Source of the DNA: Phycisphaerales bacterium | GTDB taxonomy: Bacteria; Planctomycetota; Phycisphaerae; Tepidisphaerales; Tepidisphaeraceae | DNA: 64,000 nucleotides | NCBI GenBank assembly: GCA_028291615.1 | Contig: JAQGHM010000067.1 | Coordinates: 1 to 64,000, forward strand | Reading direction: 5' to 3' | Shown here: positions 32,779 to 41,694 of the stretch, piece after piece | Layout: every line of letters starts with the position of its first letter | Position numbering within the stretch: the stretch's first letter is position 1 | The notes under the pieces: generated by a model | What the model was told of the DNA's origin: nothing | What the model saw: only the letters and a program-made list of their open reading frames with translations | The model's database searches: none | Position numbers and translations under genes: made by a program

Positions 32779-34065
32779 ATGCTTCAGAAGAAACATTCGC
32801 GCCGGGATTGCCGGCTGGCTGCCGGGTTTTCGCACATCAATGGGGGATTTTCTCCGGTCGAGCAATTGGAAGGGCGGCTGCTCTTTTCGACCTACATCGT
32901 CACGGGCGCGGGGGATGGCGCTGGCAGCGTGACTCCGGTGGTCAAGGGCATTTATGCGGCGACCACGCTGCGGGGAGCCATTGCGGCGGCTAATGCGAAG
33001 CCCGACACGGACCTGATCCTGCTCAATCCGTTCTTCAAGGGGACGATCACGCTTTCGCCGGCGGCGGGCGAACTGGCGATCACGAACAACGTGACAATCC
33101 AGGGATTCGGCGCCAACCGGCAGGCGATCAACGGTGGCGGCGCGGGACGCGTGTTCAGCGTTGCGGCCGGTGTGACCGCGGAGATCAATGACCTGACGAT
33201 ATTCAATGGCGTCGCCGGGCAGGACCTGCCGGGCGGGGGTGGGATTCGCAACCTCGGCACGCTGACGCTCAATCGCGATACGATTCGCAATAACGTGGTC
33301 GTGACCAACGACGGCGGCGGCGTGTTCAACGCCGGCACGCTGAACGTGCTCAACTCGACCTTCAGCAATAACACCGCGGCAGGCTCGGGGGGCGGGCTCT
33401 TTAACAAGGGGACGGCGACCGTCGTCAACTCCACGTTCGCGGGAAACACCGCGAGCTTCGGCGGCGGGATCGACAACCTGGACGGCGCGACGCTGCTGGT
33501 GGTGAATTCGACGATCAGCGGAAATAAGGCGACGATCTCGGGCGGCGGTATCGCCTCGACGTTGAATGACCCGCTCGCCACGCCGGGGACGCGCCTGAAC
33601 AACACGATCGTTGCGGGAAATGTCTTTAACCCGTCGATCCCGGGGGCGCTGGGGCCGGACCTGTACGGGTTCTTCAACTCGGCGAGCTCGAACAACCTGA
33701 TCGGGTCGCTCGGCTTTGCGAAGGGGCTTGATGCAAGCAAGAACCTGCTGGGTTCGATCGAGAACGCGACGCCGGCGATCGACGCGATGCTGGCGCCGCT
33801 GGGCGATTACGGTGGCACCACGCAGACGATGCCGCCAATTGCGGGAAGCCGCGCGATCGACGGCGGGAATAATGCGCTGGTGCCTGCGGGCGTGTTCAGC
33901 GATCAACGCGGCTTGTCGCGCATCTCGCACGGCACGGTCGATATCGGCGCGGTTGAGGTCCAGGTCCGCGGCAACGGCAACGGACGCGGCGACTGGGAAT
34001 GGAATTTCAACGGCAGCGGTAAAGACAAAGAGAAGGATAAAGACAAGGACAAGAAGGACGACTGA
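32779..34065 (+). CDS. Secreted right-handed beta-helix protein with LEPR-like N-terminus
   Basis: 428 aa from ATG 32779 (GAGGAGG 11 bases upstream). After a basic start comes VEQLEGRLLFS, a variant of the planctomycete LEPR motif. Residues about 45-330 are parallel beta-helix rungs (GGGIRNLGTLTLNRDTIRNN, VVNSTFAGNTASFGGG). Then follows a block like the choice-of-anchor Q domain (GSRAIDGGNNALVP, DQRGLSRISHGTVDIGA), ending in an unusual alternating Lys/Asp tail (KDKEKDKDKDKKDD). Probably a surface or secreted adhesin-like protein; no catalytic residues recognised. The gap 32552-32778 holds only its upstream region. Confidence 0.8.
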   Translation: MLQKKHSRRDCRLAAGFSHINGGFSPVEQLEGRLLFSTYIVTGAGDGAGSVTPVVKGIYAATTLRGAIAAANAKPDTDLILLNPFFKGTITLSPAAGELAITNNVTIQGFGANRQAINGGGAGRVFSVAAGVTAEINDLTIFNGVAGQDLPGGGGIRNLGTLTLNRDTIRNNVVVTNDGGGVFNAGTLNVLNSTFSNNTAAGSGGGLFNKGTATVVNSTFAGNTASFGGGIDNLDGATLLVVNSTISGNKATISGGGIASTLNDPLATPGTRLNNTIVAGNVFNPSIPGALGPDLYGFFNSASSNNLIGSLGFAKGLDASKNLLGSIENATPAIDAMLAPLGDYGGTTQTMPPIAGSRAIDGGNNALVPAGVFSDQRGLSRISHGTVDIGAVEVQVRGNGNGRGDWEWNFNGSGKDKEKDKDKDKKDD

Positions 34066-34095
34066 TATTCAGGCGTTGAATTGAGTCACAGCGAA

Positions 34096-34130
34096 ACGGG
34101 CCGCGCGCGTGCGCGTGTCCGTTTTCTTTT
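34096..34130 (+). terminator. Probable terminator after the beta-helix gene
   Basis: ACGGGC...GTCCGT outer pairs with an inner GC repeat, followed by GTTTTCTTTT, 30 bases past the stop. Confidence 0.5.
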
Positions 34131-34166
34131 GCCCTGCGATAAAAGCGACGGACGCGGCGGATTGTA

Positions 34167-34856
34167 TCAGGCGAAGGCAGCGAGAAAGTTTTGGGCGAAG
34201 GATTGTTTTAGATGGGCCATCGTGGGGGCGGCGTCGCCGAGGATATTGTGGATCGAGGTGATGGGGCGATTTAAGCCGCAGGGGTTGATGAGATTGAAGA
34301 GGGAGAGGTCGGTGGTGAGGTTGAGCGCGATGCCGTGGAGAGAGACGCCACGCTTGATGCGGACGCCCAGGGCGCAGATCTTGGCTGATGAGAAAACCCT
34401 GCCCGTCCCGGTTTTTTCGGCACAGGAAACCGCCCCCGTCCCGCTTTGTTGCGTCACCCAGACGCCGATGGCGGTTTCGTCTTTAAAGGCGTTTATGCCG
34501 TAATGGGCGAGGGTGGCTATGACGACGTCTTCGAGCTTGCGGACGTAGGCGCCGACGGAGAGGGCGTGGTCGTTGAGGCGGATGATCGGATAGGCGACGA
34601 GTTGGCCGGGGGCGTGGAGGGTGATGTCGCCGCCTCGGTCCGATTCGACGATTTCGATGTTCATCTGCTGGAGCAGGCGAGGGTCAGCGATGAGATTTTT
34701 TTGGCTGTCGGCGGCGCGGCGGCCGAGCGTGATGACGGGTGGATGTTCGAGGAGGAGGAGCGTCTCCTGGGCACCGGCGAGGATCTGGGCGTGGAGGTCT
34801 TCCTGGATTTGCCAGGCGTCGCGGTAGGGGATAAGGCCTAGGTCCTGGGTGCGCAT
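34167..34856 (-). CDS. lipB: Lipoyl(octanoyl) transferase
   Basis: 229 aa from ATG 34856 (MRTQDLGLIPYRDAW); ATG 34901 would add 15 untypical residues. Family blocks: LEHPPVITLGRR, RGGDITLHAPGQLVAYPI, the catalytic Lys in AKICALGVRIKRG (K159), SLHGIALNL and the catalytic Cys in NPCGL (C193). It moves octanoyl from acyl carrier protein to lipoyl domains. About 20 extra residues (134-156) sit between GVWV and AKI compared with common LipB proteins. LipA is not in the window. Confidence 0.95.
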   Translation of the reverse strand: MRTQDLGLIPYRDAWQIQEDLHAQILAGAQETLLLLEHPPVITLGRRAADSQKNLIADPRLLQQMNIEIVESDRGGDITLHAPGQLVAYPIIRLNDHALSVGAYVRKLEDVVIATLAHYGINAFKDETAIGVWVTQQSGTGAVSCAEKTGTGRVFSSAKICALGVRIKRGVSLHGIALNLTTDLSLFNLINPCGLNRPITSIHNILGDAAPTMAHLKQSFAQNFLAAFA

Positions 34857-34991
34857 GTATTGGAGTTTAGGGCGGCTGGTCTTCCCGGAGGCGCGGCGCA
34901 TGGCTAGGCGGGCGAAACCGCGAAGCGACTTAGGCGGTCCCTGTGGGAGCGGAGCGCTGGGAATGCGGGGGCGGTGGCCGGAGCCCTCTGG

Positions 34992-35822
34992 CTATTTGGT
35001 GTTTTCCCGAAGGAAGGTGATGGTTTTGGGCCAGGCTTGTTCGGCGGCCTTTTGGTTGGCGCCGTTTTGGCCGTCTTGTTGGCGGAGGAAGCCGTGGCCT
35101 GCGCCTTCGTAGATGTTGGGCTCGTAGGTCTTTTTCAGTTCCTTCACCTTGTCTTCGGCGGGCTTGATGGTGGCGTTGACGCGGTTGTCGTTCCCGCCGT
35201 AGTTGCCCAGGACCGGGGCCTTGAGCTTCTCGAGGGCGGCGGCATTGGGGCTGGTGCCGTAATAGACGACGGCGGCATTGAGGTCGGGTTGCTCGGTGGC
35301 GTAGCGGAAGCTGGTGCCGCCGCCCCAGCAAAAGCCGATGGTGGCGGTCTTGCCGTTGGCGGCGGGAATCTTCAGGGCATAGTCGCGGGTGGCGTTGAGC
35401 ATGGTGGTGACGAGCTTGGGGTCGAGGCCGGAGACGGCTTTGGTGACGGCCGATCGGTCGCCCAGCGCGTCGGTGCCTTTGCCGGCGGGGCCGCTGAGCA
35501 GATCGGGGGCGATGGCGATGAAACCGTCGGCGGCGAGTTGGTCGGCGACGGAGCGGATCCAATCCGAGAGGCCAAAGATTTCCTGGATGACGATCACGAC
35601 CGGCGCCTTTTCCTTGCGCTCGGGGTAGACGACGAAGGCTTTCATCTTCGCATCGGAACCGGGGACGGCGATCTCGACCCATTCACCGTGGCGCGGGGAG
35701 GCATCGAGGCGGGCCTTGGCCTCCTTCTCGCCGGGCGGGAGCGCCGGTTGATCGGCGGCGAAGGCGAAGGTCGAGAAGAGAAGCGCAAGGGCGGCGACGG
35801 CGGTTGGGGTGAGGTGTCTCAT
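34992..35822 (-). CDS. Exported dienelactone hydrolase family protein
   Basis: 276 aa with a signal peptide (PTAVAALALLFSTFAFA). The alpha/beta-hydrolase core has the dienelactone hydrolase triad: C165 in GFCWGG, D212 in GGNDNRV and H243 in GAGHGF. QEIFGLSDWIRSVADQLAADG is the typical early block. Periplasmic DLH-like proteins act on varied esters, and the true substrate is unknown. Monocistronic. Confidence 0.88.
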   Translation of the reverse strand: MRHLTPTAVAALALLFSTFAFAADQPALPPGEKEAKARLDASPRHGEWVEIAVPGSDAKMKAFVVYPERKEKAPVVIVIQEIFGLSDWIRSVADQLAADGFIAIAPDLLSGPAGKGTDALGDRSAVTKAVSGLDPKLVTTMLNATRDYALKIPAANGKTATIGFCWGGGTSFRYATEQPDLNAAVVYYGTSPNAAALEKLKAPVLGNYGGNDNRVNATIKPAEDKVKELKKTYEPNIYEGAGHGFLRQQDGQNGANQKAAEQAWPKTITFLRENTK

Positions 35823-35934
35823 GGCGGGTATTGTGAGCGACGGGAATTGGATGGGTCAAGCGGCGTCCGTCGAATTCGCGCGGGTCGCTGCATTCGACGG
35901 ACGCTTGCGTCTGATTGGTGTGTCCTGAGCCAGA

Positions 35935-36423
35935 TCATTCTGGCGAGAACTTTTCCATCATGTGCTGCAATTGCGACACGTGGGCATTGGCGCGATGGAG
36001 CAGCGTGATCGCATCGCGGAGCGACTGCTTGAGGTCGATGTAGGCCTCTTGATACTTCCTGTTGTCAGCGGGCCCCAGCTTCGGCATCGCCTCCAAGTGT
36101 TCGCGGAGGGCGGTTTCGCTCTGGTCCAGGCGTTCGGCAATGGCCGCGACCGTTCGCATGTCCGGCACCTTTTCGCCATCGAAAATTTCCGCAGCCTGGT
36201 TCAAGGTTCCCTCCAAACCGCCTCCATTGTCAGCGCTGCCGATCGTCTCAAGAACGGCGCTGGCAACCCCACGCAGTTTCTCAAACTGCCTCGCATTCAT
36301 GGCTGCTTCACGCACCTTCTGAACGGCTGGCACCAGCAGGGCAATCAGAATTGCAATGATGGCGATTACCACCAACAATTCGATCAGGGTGAAACCGCGC
36401 GCTTTCCGAGTGCTTTGCCTCAT
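35935..36423 (-). CDS. Pseudopilin-like protein with prepilin N-terminus
   Basis: 162 aa. Class III prepilin signal [25 protein letters not shown] with the cleavage site after G10 and the +5 Glu. The body is a helical coiled region ([32 protein letters not shown]) without the beta core or H-x9-DG motif of the larger pseudopilins. GGAGG lies 6 bases before the ATG. Probably a minor pseudopilin or a membrane-anchored helical protein that uses the prepilin peptidase. Confidence 0.8.
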   Translation of the reverse strand: MRQSTRKARGFTLIELLVVIAIIAILIALLVPAVQKVREAAMNARQFEKLRGVASAVLETIGSADNGGGLEGTLNQAAEIFDGEKVPDMRTVAAIAERLDQSETALREHLEAMPKLGPADNRKYQEAYIDLKQSLRDAITLLHRANAHVSQLQHMMEKFSPE

Positions 36424-36546
36424 CGCGAACCTCCGAGTTAGAGTTGTTGCAAGGTTCAGAAATGCCCGATGCGAAGCAGCAAATTAATAAGCGCGGGAGT
36501 ACGCGTCAATTAAAATATGGGGCGCGCGAATGAATTTTTCGGCGGA

Positions 36547-37164
36547 TCAGTCTTTCTTGGGGAGCTTGCCGACCAATCGCCCGAGGAGCTTTTTGGCGTA
36601 CATCGACGAGCGTTCGCGGATGCCGTCCTCCTCGACTTCCTCGTCCCAGCCGAGCTCGGGAATGCGCGTGATGCAGCGGCCTTCGGTGGGTTTGAGGACC
36701 ATCCAGGCGCAGGCCTTGATCAGTTGGTCCTTGTCCACTTCGCTCTTGAGCTTGTCGAAGATGACGTAGGCGGTTTCGCCTTCGAATTCGCTGTGGATCA
36801 TGTCCGCCAGGCAGGCGACGCTCATCAGGTTGCGGACGCGCTGGGGGACGTTTTCTTCCTTGGCGCCGGACCAATCGTTGAGCTTGGCGGTCCAGTCGTC
36901 GAGGCGCTTCTTCGAATCGTTGTCGAGGCTGTCGAGGTCGGCGGCGAGGGGCGTGATGAAACCGGTGTCTTCCTCGGCATCTTCGTAGGTGATGGCGTCG
37001 ATGTCTTTCTGAGTGATCGCGTTGATCGAGTTCTCGGGCTTGGCGGGGGCGGCGGCTTGGGTGGTCGCTTGCGTCGTCGCCGGTTTGGTGGCGGGTTTCG
37101 GAGACTCCGCGCGGGCAAGAAGGCAGGGGAGACAAATCAGGATTGCGATCAGTATGAGACGCAT
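36547..37164 (-). CDS. Hypothetical exported protein
   Basis: 205 aa from ATG 37164 with signal peptide (MRLILIAILICLPCLLARA), then a low-complexity Thr/Ala/Pro linker and an acidic alpha-helical domain (DIDAITYEDAEEDTGFI, LNDWSGAKEENVPQRVRN). No known domain. It lies about 100 bases downstream of the ABC permease-protease gene on the same strand and may be its last co-transcribed gene. Confidence 0.65.
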   Translation of the reverse strand: MRLILIAILICLPCLLARAESPKPATKPATTQATTQAAAPAKPENSINAITQKDIDAITYEDAEEDTGFITPLAADLDSLDNDSKKRLDDWTAKLNDWSGAKEENVPQRVRNLMSVACLADMIHSEFEGETAYVIFDKLKSEVDKDQLIKACAWMVLKPTEGRCITRIPELGWDEEVEEDGIRERSSMYAKKLLGRLVGKLPKKD

Positions 37165-37260
37165 GATCAAAAGAGTATAGCCCGAATGGGCTCGGTGTTG
37201 CAGGGAATTCGGCTCGCTTCGGCTGCTGTCGGGAGGTCGCCTACAGCCGGATGGCAAGGG

Positions 37261-39336
37261 TTAGACGCGGTGAACCGAGGCGGCAGGTGGTTCGGAACTG
37301 CTCGGGATGACCTCAAAGCCGCGCCCTGGCTCGCGAGGACGAAGACGGTTGATCAACCAGAAACCCGCGAAGCAGAGCAGAAGTCCGATGATCAGACGAA
37401 CGGCTCCGGCACCATCGAGGATCGGTTGGGCGGCTTCGGAAGTTTGATGATGCACTTCCCACGCGGCAAGGCCGACCGTACCCGCGTCGTACAGGCCGTG
37501 CAACAGCATCGCGGGGAAGATCGAGCCGCTGCGCCAGACGATCCAGCCGAGCACGATGCCCAGCAGCGCGCGCAGGGCGAAGCCGTGCAGGTCGAGATGC
37601 GCGGCGGCGAAGATCGCGGCGGTGATGACGATTGCGGCCCACGGCCGGTTCCTGCGCATCAGCGCGGTCTGGATCGGCCCGCGGAAGAGCAACTCTTCAA
37701 AGATGCCGGCGAACGCGCCGATGAAGAGCGCGGTGAAGACCGGATGAGTCTGAAGCAGCGGGACGAGCAGGTCGTTCATGAACTTTTCGGTTTCGCTGTC
37801 GGCGGGCCAGAAGTGCCGCTGCACGCCGCTGAGCAGGCCAACGACGGGAACAAGTCCCAACCCGAGCAGTGAGCCTCCGACGATGGCCGCCGCGCTGGGG
37901 GCGTATAGTTTGAACGTCTCGCGCCACTTCCACTTTCCCAGTAGTGCGAAGAGCACAGCGGGCGCGAAAAACAGGGCGATCTGGCTGACCGCCAACATCA
38001 CGTACAGGCCCCACTTCAGGAGCGAAGGCTGGACGTAAAACATCAGCAACATGCAGAGGGCGAAGAGGGCGATCGCCTCGTCCACGGCGGGCAATCTCGC
38101 TTGCCGTCGGTCGCCGCGCCGGCCCAGGCCCTTCAAACTGAGCGGTTCCCAGCCGGGGTTTACGAGTTGTTCATTCGAGAAAAGCCTCGCCGCGATCGAA
38201 AGCAGCAGGCCCGCGTAAACCAATGACGAGGCGAACGCCAGTGCGAACGCGCCGCCCGACCATTTGCCGCGAAGCACGTCGCGCATGACGAGCGTGGTGT
38301 TGGCGATGGGCGTAATCAGCAGGCCGGGCGTGGTCTTTACATCAGCGATCGAGAGCGCGAGACTCGCCAGCGGCAAGAGCATCGCGGGCGTTGCATAGGA
38401 ATTCGCCTCGCGGAACGTGCGGGCGAGCAGGCCGACGATCAGCACCAGCGTGGTGAAGAAAATCAGCGCCGGCGTCGCGGCGAGAAACGTGAGGGCGAGC
38501 GTCCCCACGCTCAGCGATAGCGTCTCCCCCGGAGCCACCAGCGAGAACGTCCGCCAGAGCACCAGCGACATGCTGATCATGTTGAGCGCGGCGGTCACCA
38601 GGCCGCAGAGCAGTACGAGCAAACCCTTGGCCAGCAGCAATTCGGTGCGGCCGGCGGGGGTGACCAAGAGCGTCTCCAGCGTCCCCAGTTCGCGCTCGGT
38701 GGTGGTGGCGGCGAGGGCGGGGAACAGCGCCCCGAGCATGCCGGTGACAAGCACCAGCAGCGGCAGGAGCTGCGCCAATCGGTTGCCCATGCGCTGGCCG
38801 GCGGTGGCAACATCCTCGGTCTTGCGCTCGATGCTGCGCGTCACGCCCACCGGCGCGCCGTACTTCTCAAGACGCTTGGCGATCACCCACTCCTGGTAAT
38901 CGGCCAGGATGTGGTTGAGCTTCCGCTCGACGAAATCGGCCTCGGTGCGGCTGCGATCGAAGCGCAGCACGATCGCGGGATTCTTGCCCGCGATCAGGTC
39001 GCGCTCGAAGTCGTCGGGAAGCTGGACCAGCCCGTCGATTTCTCCCGCGAGCAGGCCGCGCATCGGATTGCCGGATTCGAACACCTCGAGCCCGCTGGTG
39101 TCCACCAACAATCGCTTGGTTAGTTCCGGCGCGGCGGCGCGGTTGACGAGCGTGATCTTGTAGCGCGTCTCCTTCAGGTTATCGACCTTAGCCTTGCCGA
39201 GCGTTGCCAGGGCGATCGTGAGGAGCGGGTAGAGGACGAGCGGCACGCCGAACATCACCGCCAGCGACCGGCGGTCGCGCAGCATTTCGCGGAGTTCTTT
39301 GAGGAAGACGGTTTTAACGATGGAAAGTCGGAGCAA
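37261..39336 (-). CDS. NatB-like ABC permease fused to a CPBP intramembrane protease
   Basis: 691 aa. Residues about 1-400 are an ABC-2 type permease of the NatB/LinM kind: ELREMLRDRRSLAVMFG, a large outside loop (25-180), TERELGTLETLLVTPAGR and several helices. Residues about 430-670 form a CPBP (CAAX protease/bacteriocin-processing) domain with the metal motifs EELLFRG, AAIFAAAHLD and MLLHGLYDA. The fused permease-CPBP architecture is known in planctomycetes and other phyla. It should pair with the ATPase at 41695, and substrate and protease target are unknown. Both halves look intact. Confidence 0.88.
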   Translation of the reverse strand: MLRLSIVKTVFLKELREMLRDRRSLAVMFGVPLVLYPLLTIALATLGKAKVDNLKETRYKITLVNRAAAPELTKRLLVDTSGLEVFESGNPMRGLLAGEIDGLVQLPDDFERDLIAGKNPAIVLRFDRSRTEADFVERKLNHILADYQEWVIAKRLEKYGAPVGVTRSIERKTEDVATAGQRMGNRLAQLLPLLVLVTGMLGALFPALAATTTERELGTLETLLVTPAGRTELLLAKGLLVLLCGLVTAALNMISMSLVLWRTFSLVAPGETLSLSVGTLALTFLAATPALIFFTTLVLIVGLLARTFREANSYATPAMLLPLASLALSIADVKTTPGLLITPIANTTLVMRDVLRGKWSGGAFALAFASSLVYAGLLLSIAARLFSNEQLVNPGWEPLSLKGLGRRGDRRQARLPAVDEAIALFALCMLLMFYVQPSLLKWGLYVMLAVSQIALFFAPAVLFALLGKWKWRETFKLYAPSAAAIVGGSLLGLGLVPVVGLLSGVQRHFWPADSETEKFMNDLLVPLLQTHPVFTALFIGAFAGIFEELLFRGPIQTALMRRNRPWAAIVITAAIFAAAHLDLHGFALRALLGIVLGWIVWRSGSIFPAMLLHGLYDAGTVGLAAWEVHHQTSEAAQPILDGAGAVRLIIGLLLCFAGFWLINRLRPREPGRGFEVIPSSSEPPAASVHRV

Positions 39337-39400
39337 GGTAGTCCTTTACATATGCTCGGGGGGCGGGGGCGTCCAGCGAGCGATGCGGCTCATTACGATG

Positions 39401-41683
39401 TTAATTGGCGGGAAGCTCAATCCAGAGTACACCAACGCGAATGCGCTCGCTCGGTTCGGGGCGTACGACGAGTGGACAAAGATCGTCATAATCCTGCGAA
39501 GACATCAGATGAAGATATCGACGGCCGGGGGTTCGGAAGAAGACCTGTCGCCAGCATGAAGTGAGCCCATCTGCTTCGCTTCGGGTAAGGCCGCGCTTTT
39601 GGAGGGCGTCAACAAAGTCGCGCTCGGCCGCGTCAGCCGAGGAAATGGAGAGGTCGCTCAGGTCGATTGAATCGGGCTCGCTACGACCCGACGCCCATCG
39701 CGTCGAAACTCCAGTCGGTGTCACCGAAACGACGACGCCATCGCTCATCGGCTCGCGTCTTCGTACTGGAGTGAGCGACCAATGACTTGTGAGTTGAAGG
39801 CGTCCGTCGATAACTTCGACTCGCACGGGCGCCCACCGGTTAACTGGGCCATCGTAATAGAGGAATCGTTCGCTCTCGCCCCGGCTGCTGACCCACGAGC
39901 AATCGACGTCGCGCAGGCGTTTCCACCAGTCGAAGCGAGGATCTGAGCCTACCTCAGCGAGGGTCATCCAGGGAAGCCGCGTCGGGCTGACGATTACGCT
40001 TTGCCAATGCACCCCTACGCCGTCTACCACCTCATCGCTGGAGAAGGCAGGAACGGTCGTGCTCGTCGCACCCAGAGGAGCGGATCGATTCGGCGACATG
40101 ATCCACGGATAATTCCGGCGATTCGGCAGCAACCACGGATATCCTTCGCGAAGCTCCCCAAGCAGCTTTTCATTCGATGCCGGACTCTTCGTATACACCG
40201 ATGTCGGAGGGGAAGGAAATCCGTCCGTTCGCATTCGTCTCAAGACGGTCAGATCGTCGAACATCGGATACGCCACCCACGGACGTCCCCGAGCAAGCGA
40301 TACCTGGATATCAACCGCGAGCGGCGCTTGGCTCGATAAATGGATGACGGGCTTCCAGACCGGCATGCTTGGACCGAACCCGATGCGCTTGTTCAATTCC
40401 GCGTCGAGATCCGGAATGCGATGGGCCAGCGCAGGGATCTCGTCCAGTCGATCCTGAATTCGCGCTACGGTGCGCCCAAACGTATCCGCCTGAAACACTC
40501 CCCACTCGGCGTACCGAAAATGAACGCCCAGCGGCCAATTGGCGATGCCTCGCGCGGCCGCCTCGCGCTCGGCGGTCGTTGAACCCGAAAGCATCATCCG
40601 CTCCAACACGCCTCGCACCTGGATCGCCGGTTCGACCGGTGGGTCGCTCGCCAGCCAGTCCCACCGAACGGTGATCGGCGGGTCCGTGTCGAGGCGAATC
40701 GGCCAGCCGCGATCGCGACGGCTCAATGGCCACAGCGGCGAATGCCAGATCCCCAGCGCGTCGGCAGCGGCGGCGCGCACCGTTGCGTCGCCGTCCTTTG
40801 CCAACGACAGCAGCGTCGGAATCGATCGCGTCGTGCAGGTCATGCCGATCAATCGCGCTTCGAGCGCGCGGACGCTCGCGTCCTTCTCGTCTGCCACTGC
40901 GCCACGGAGGATTGGCAGAAGCTCGACGATCGACTGCTCCTCGACCAACCATTTAATCGCCGCCACGCGCTCGCGCGGCGTTCTCCCCTGCCGCACCGCC
41001 GACCGCAACGCCACCAATCTCACGTCCGGCGCGAGATTCAGCGGCGGCTGGCGCACCACGAGTAAAGACCCAGGCCAATTTGAGATCGGCAGTGGCGCGG
41101 GCGGCGGCACGCTCAATTCGGTAGCCACCCACCGCTGCCCAAGCCGGTACGACCACCCGACACCCACGCCAATGAAGCCAACGACCAACAACAACGCCAT
41201 GGCGGCAGTCGATCGTCCCCACGTCCCCCGCTGAAACGCGGGCGGACGATAATGCCGCACCGCAAACGCCCTGCCCTCCAATCGCAGCATCCGCCACGTC
41301 GCCACCGCCGCGCAGGTGATAAGACCGAACGTATACGCGCCGTCGGTCAGCGTCATCGCCACGCCGCGGTGACGCCATTCCCAGAACGGCGCGTAGTACC
41401 GCAGGTCGAGCATCGAGAACCGCCACCCCTCAACTGGCCAGCGCGTCGTGGCCAGGATCGCCGCGCAACCGGCAAAGGCGATCACAACGCCACTCCACCC
41501 TAAATCCCCCAGCATCCACCGTCCCACCCGCCCCATCGGCCGACCGAAGTTCACCGACTTCGGATCGCTCAAATCAAACGCCCGTCCGCACTCCGGGCAC
41601 CGCCCGCTCGCCACGCCGCGCAGCAGATACCCGCACGACCAGCAACGGGCATCGTCCGCATTCGCAGAAAGCTCGTCGCCCAT
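39401..41683 (-). CDS. Zinc-ribbon, multi-pass membrane protein with HEAT-like repeats
   Basis: 760 aa from ATG 41683. N-terminal ribbon CWSCGYLLRGVASGRCPECG, then four hydrophobic helices (including VVIAFAGCAAILATT and AAMALLLVVGFIGVGVGW), then a long outside region. Residues about 265-370 have HEAT-like repeats (SIPTLLSLAKDGDATVRAAA). The C-terminal half has no recognised domain. It lies 11 bases after the ABC ATPase and 64 before the permease-protease, so it is probably a part of the exporter operon, perhaps an accessory sensor. Function is inference. Confidence 0.7.
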   Translation of the reverse strand: MGDELSANADDARCWSCGYLLRGVASGRCPECGRAFDLSDPKSVNFGRPMGRVGRWMLGDLGWSGVVIAFAGCAAILATTRWPVEGWRFSMLDLRYYAPFWEWRHRGVAMTLTDGAYTFGLITCAAVATWRMLRLEGRAFAVRHYRPPAFQRGTWGRSTAAMALLLVVGFIGVGVGWSYRLGQRWVATELSVPPPAPLPISNWPGSLLVVRQPPLNLAPDVRLVALRSAVRQGRTPRERVAAIKWLVEEQSIVELLPILRGAVADEKDASVRALEARLIGMTCTTRSIPTLLSLAKDGDATVRAAAADALGIWHSPLWPLSRRDRGWPIRLDTDPPITVRWDWLASDPPVEPAIQVRGVLERMMLSGSTTAEREAAARGIANWPLGVHFRYAEWGVFQADTFGRTVARIQDRLDEIPALAHRIPDLDAELNKRIGFGPSMPVWKPVIHLSSQAPLAVDIQVSLARGRPWVAYPMFDDLTVLRRMRTDGFPSPPTSVYTKSPASNEKLLGELREGYPWLLPNRRNYPWIMSPNRSAPLGATSTTVPAFSSDEVVDGVGVHWQSVIVSPTRLPWMTLAEVGSDPRFDWWKRLRDVDCSWVSSRGESERFLYYDGPVNRWAPVRVEVIDGRLQLTSHWSLTPVRRREPMSDGVVVSVTPTGVSTRWASGRSEPDSIDLSDLSISSADAAERDFVDALQKRGLTRSEADGLTSCWRQVFFRTPGRRYLHLMSSQDYDDLCPLVVRPEPSERIRVGVLWIELPAN

Positions 41684-41694
41684 CGCGCGGCCCC

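Noticed and set aside
32752-33930. Minus-strand frame of 392 codons opposite the beta-helix gene
   Set aside because: Arg-rich antisense shadow; the plus strand has family motifs and a ribosome site.
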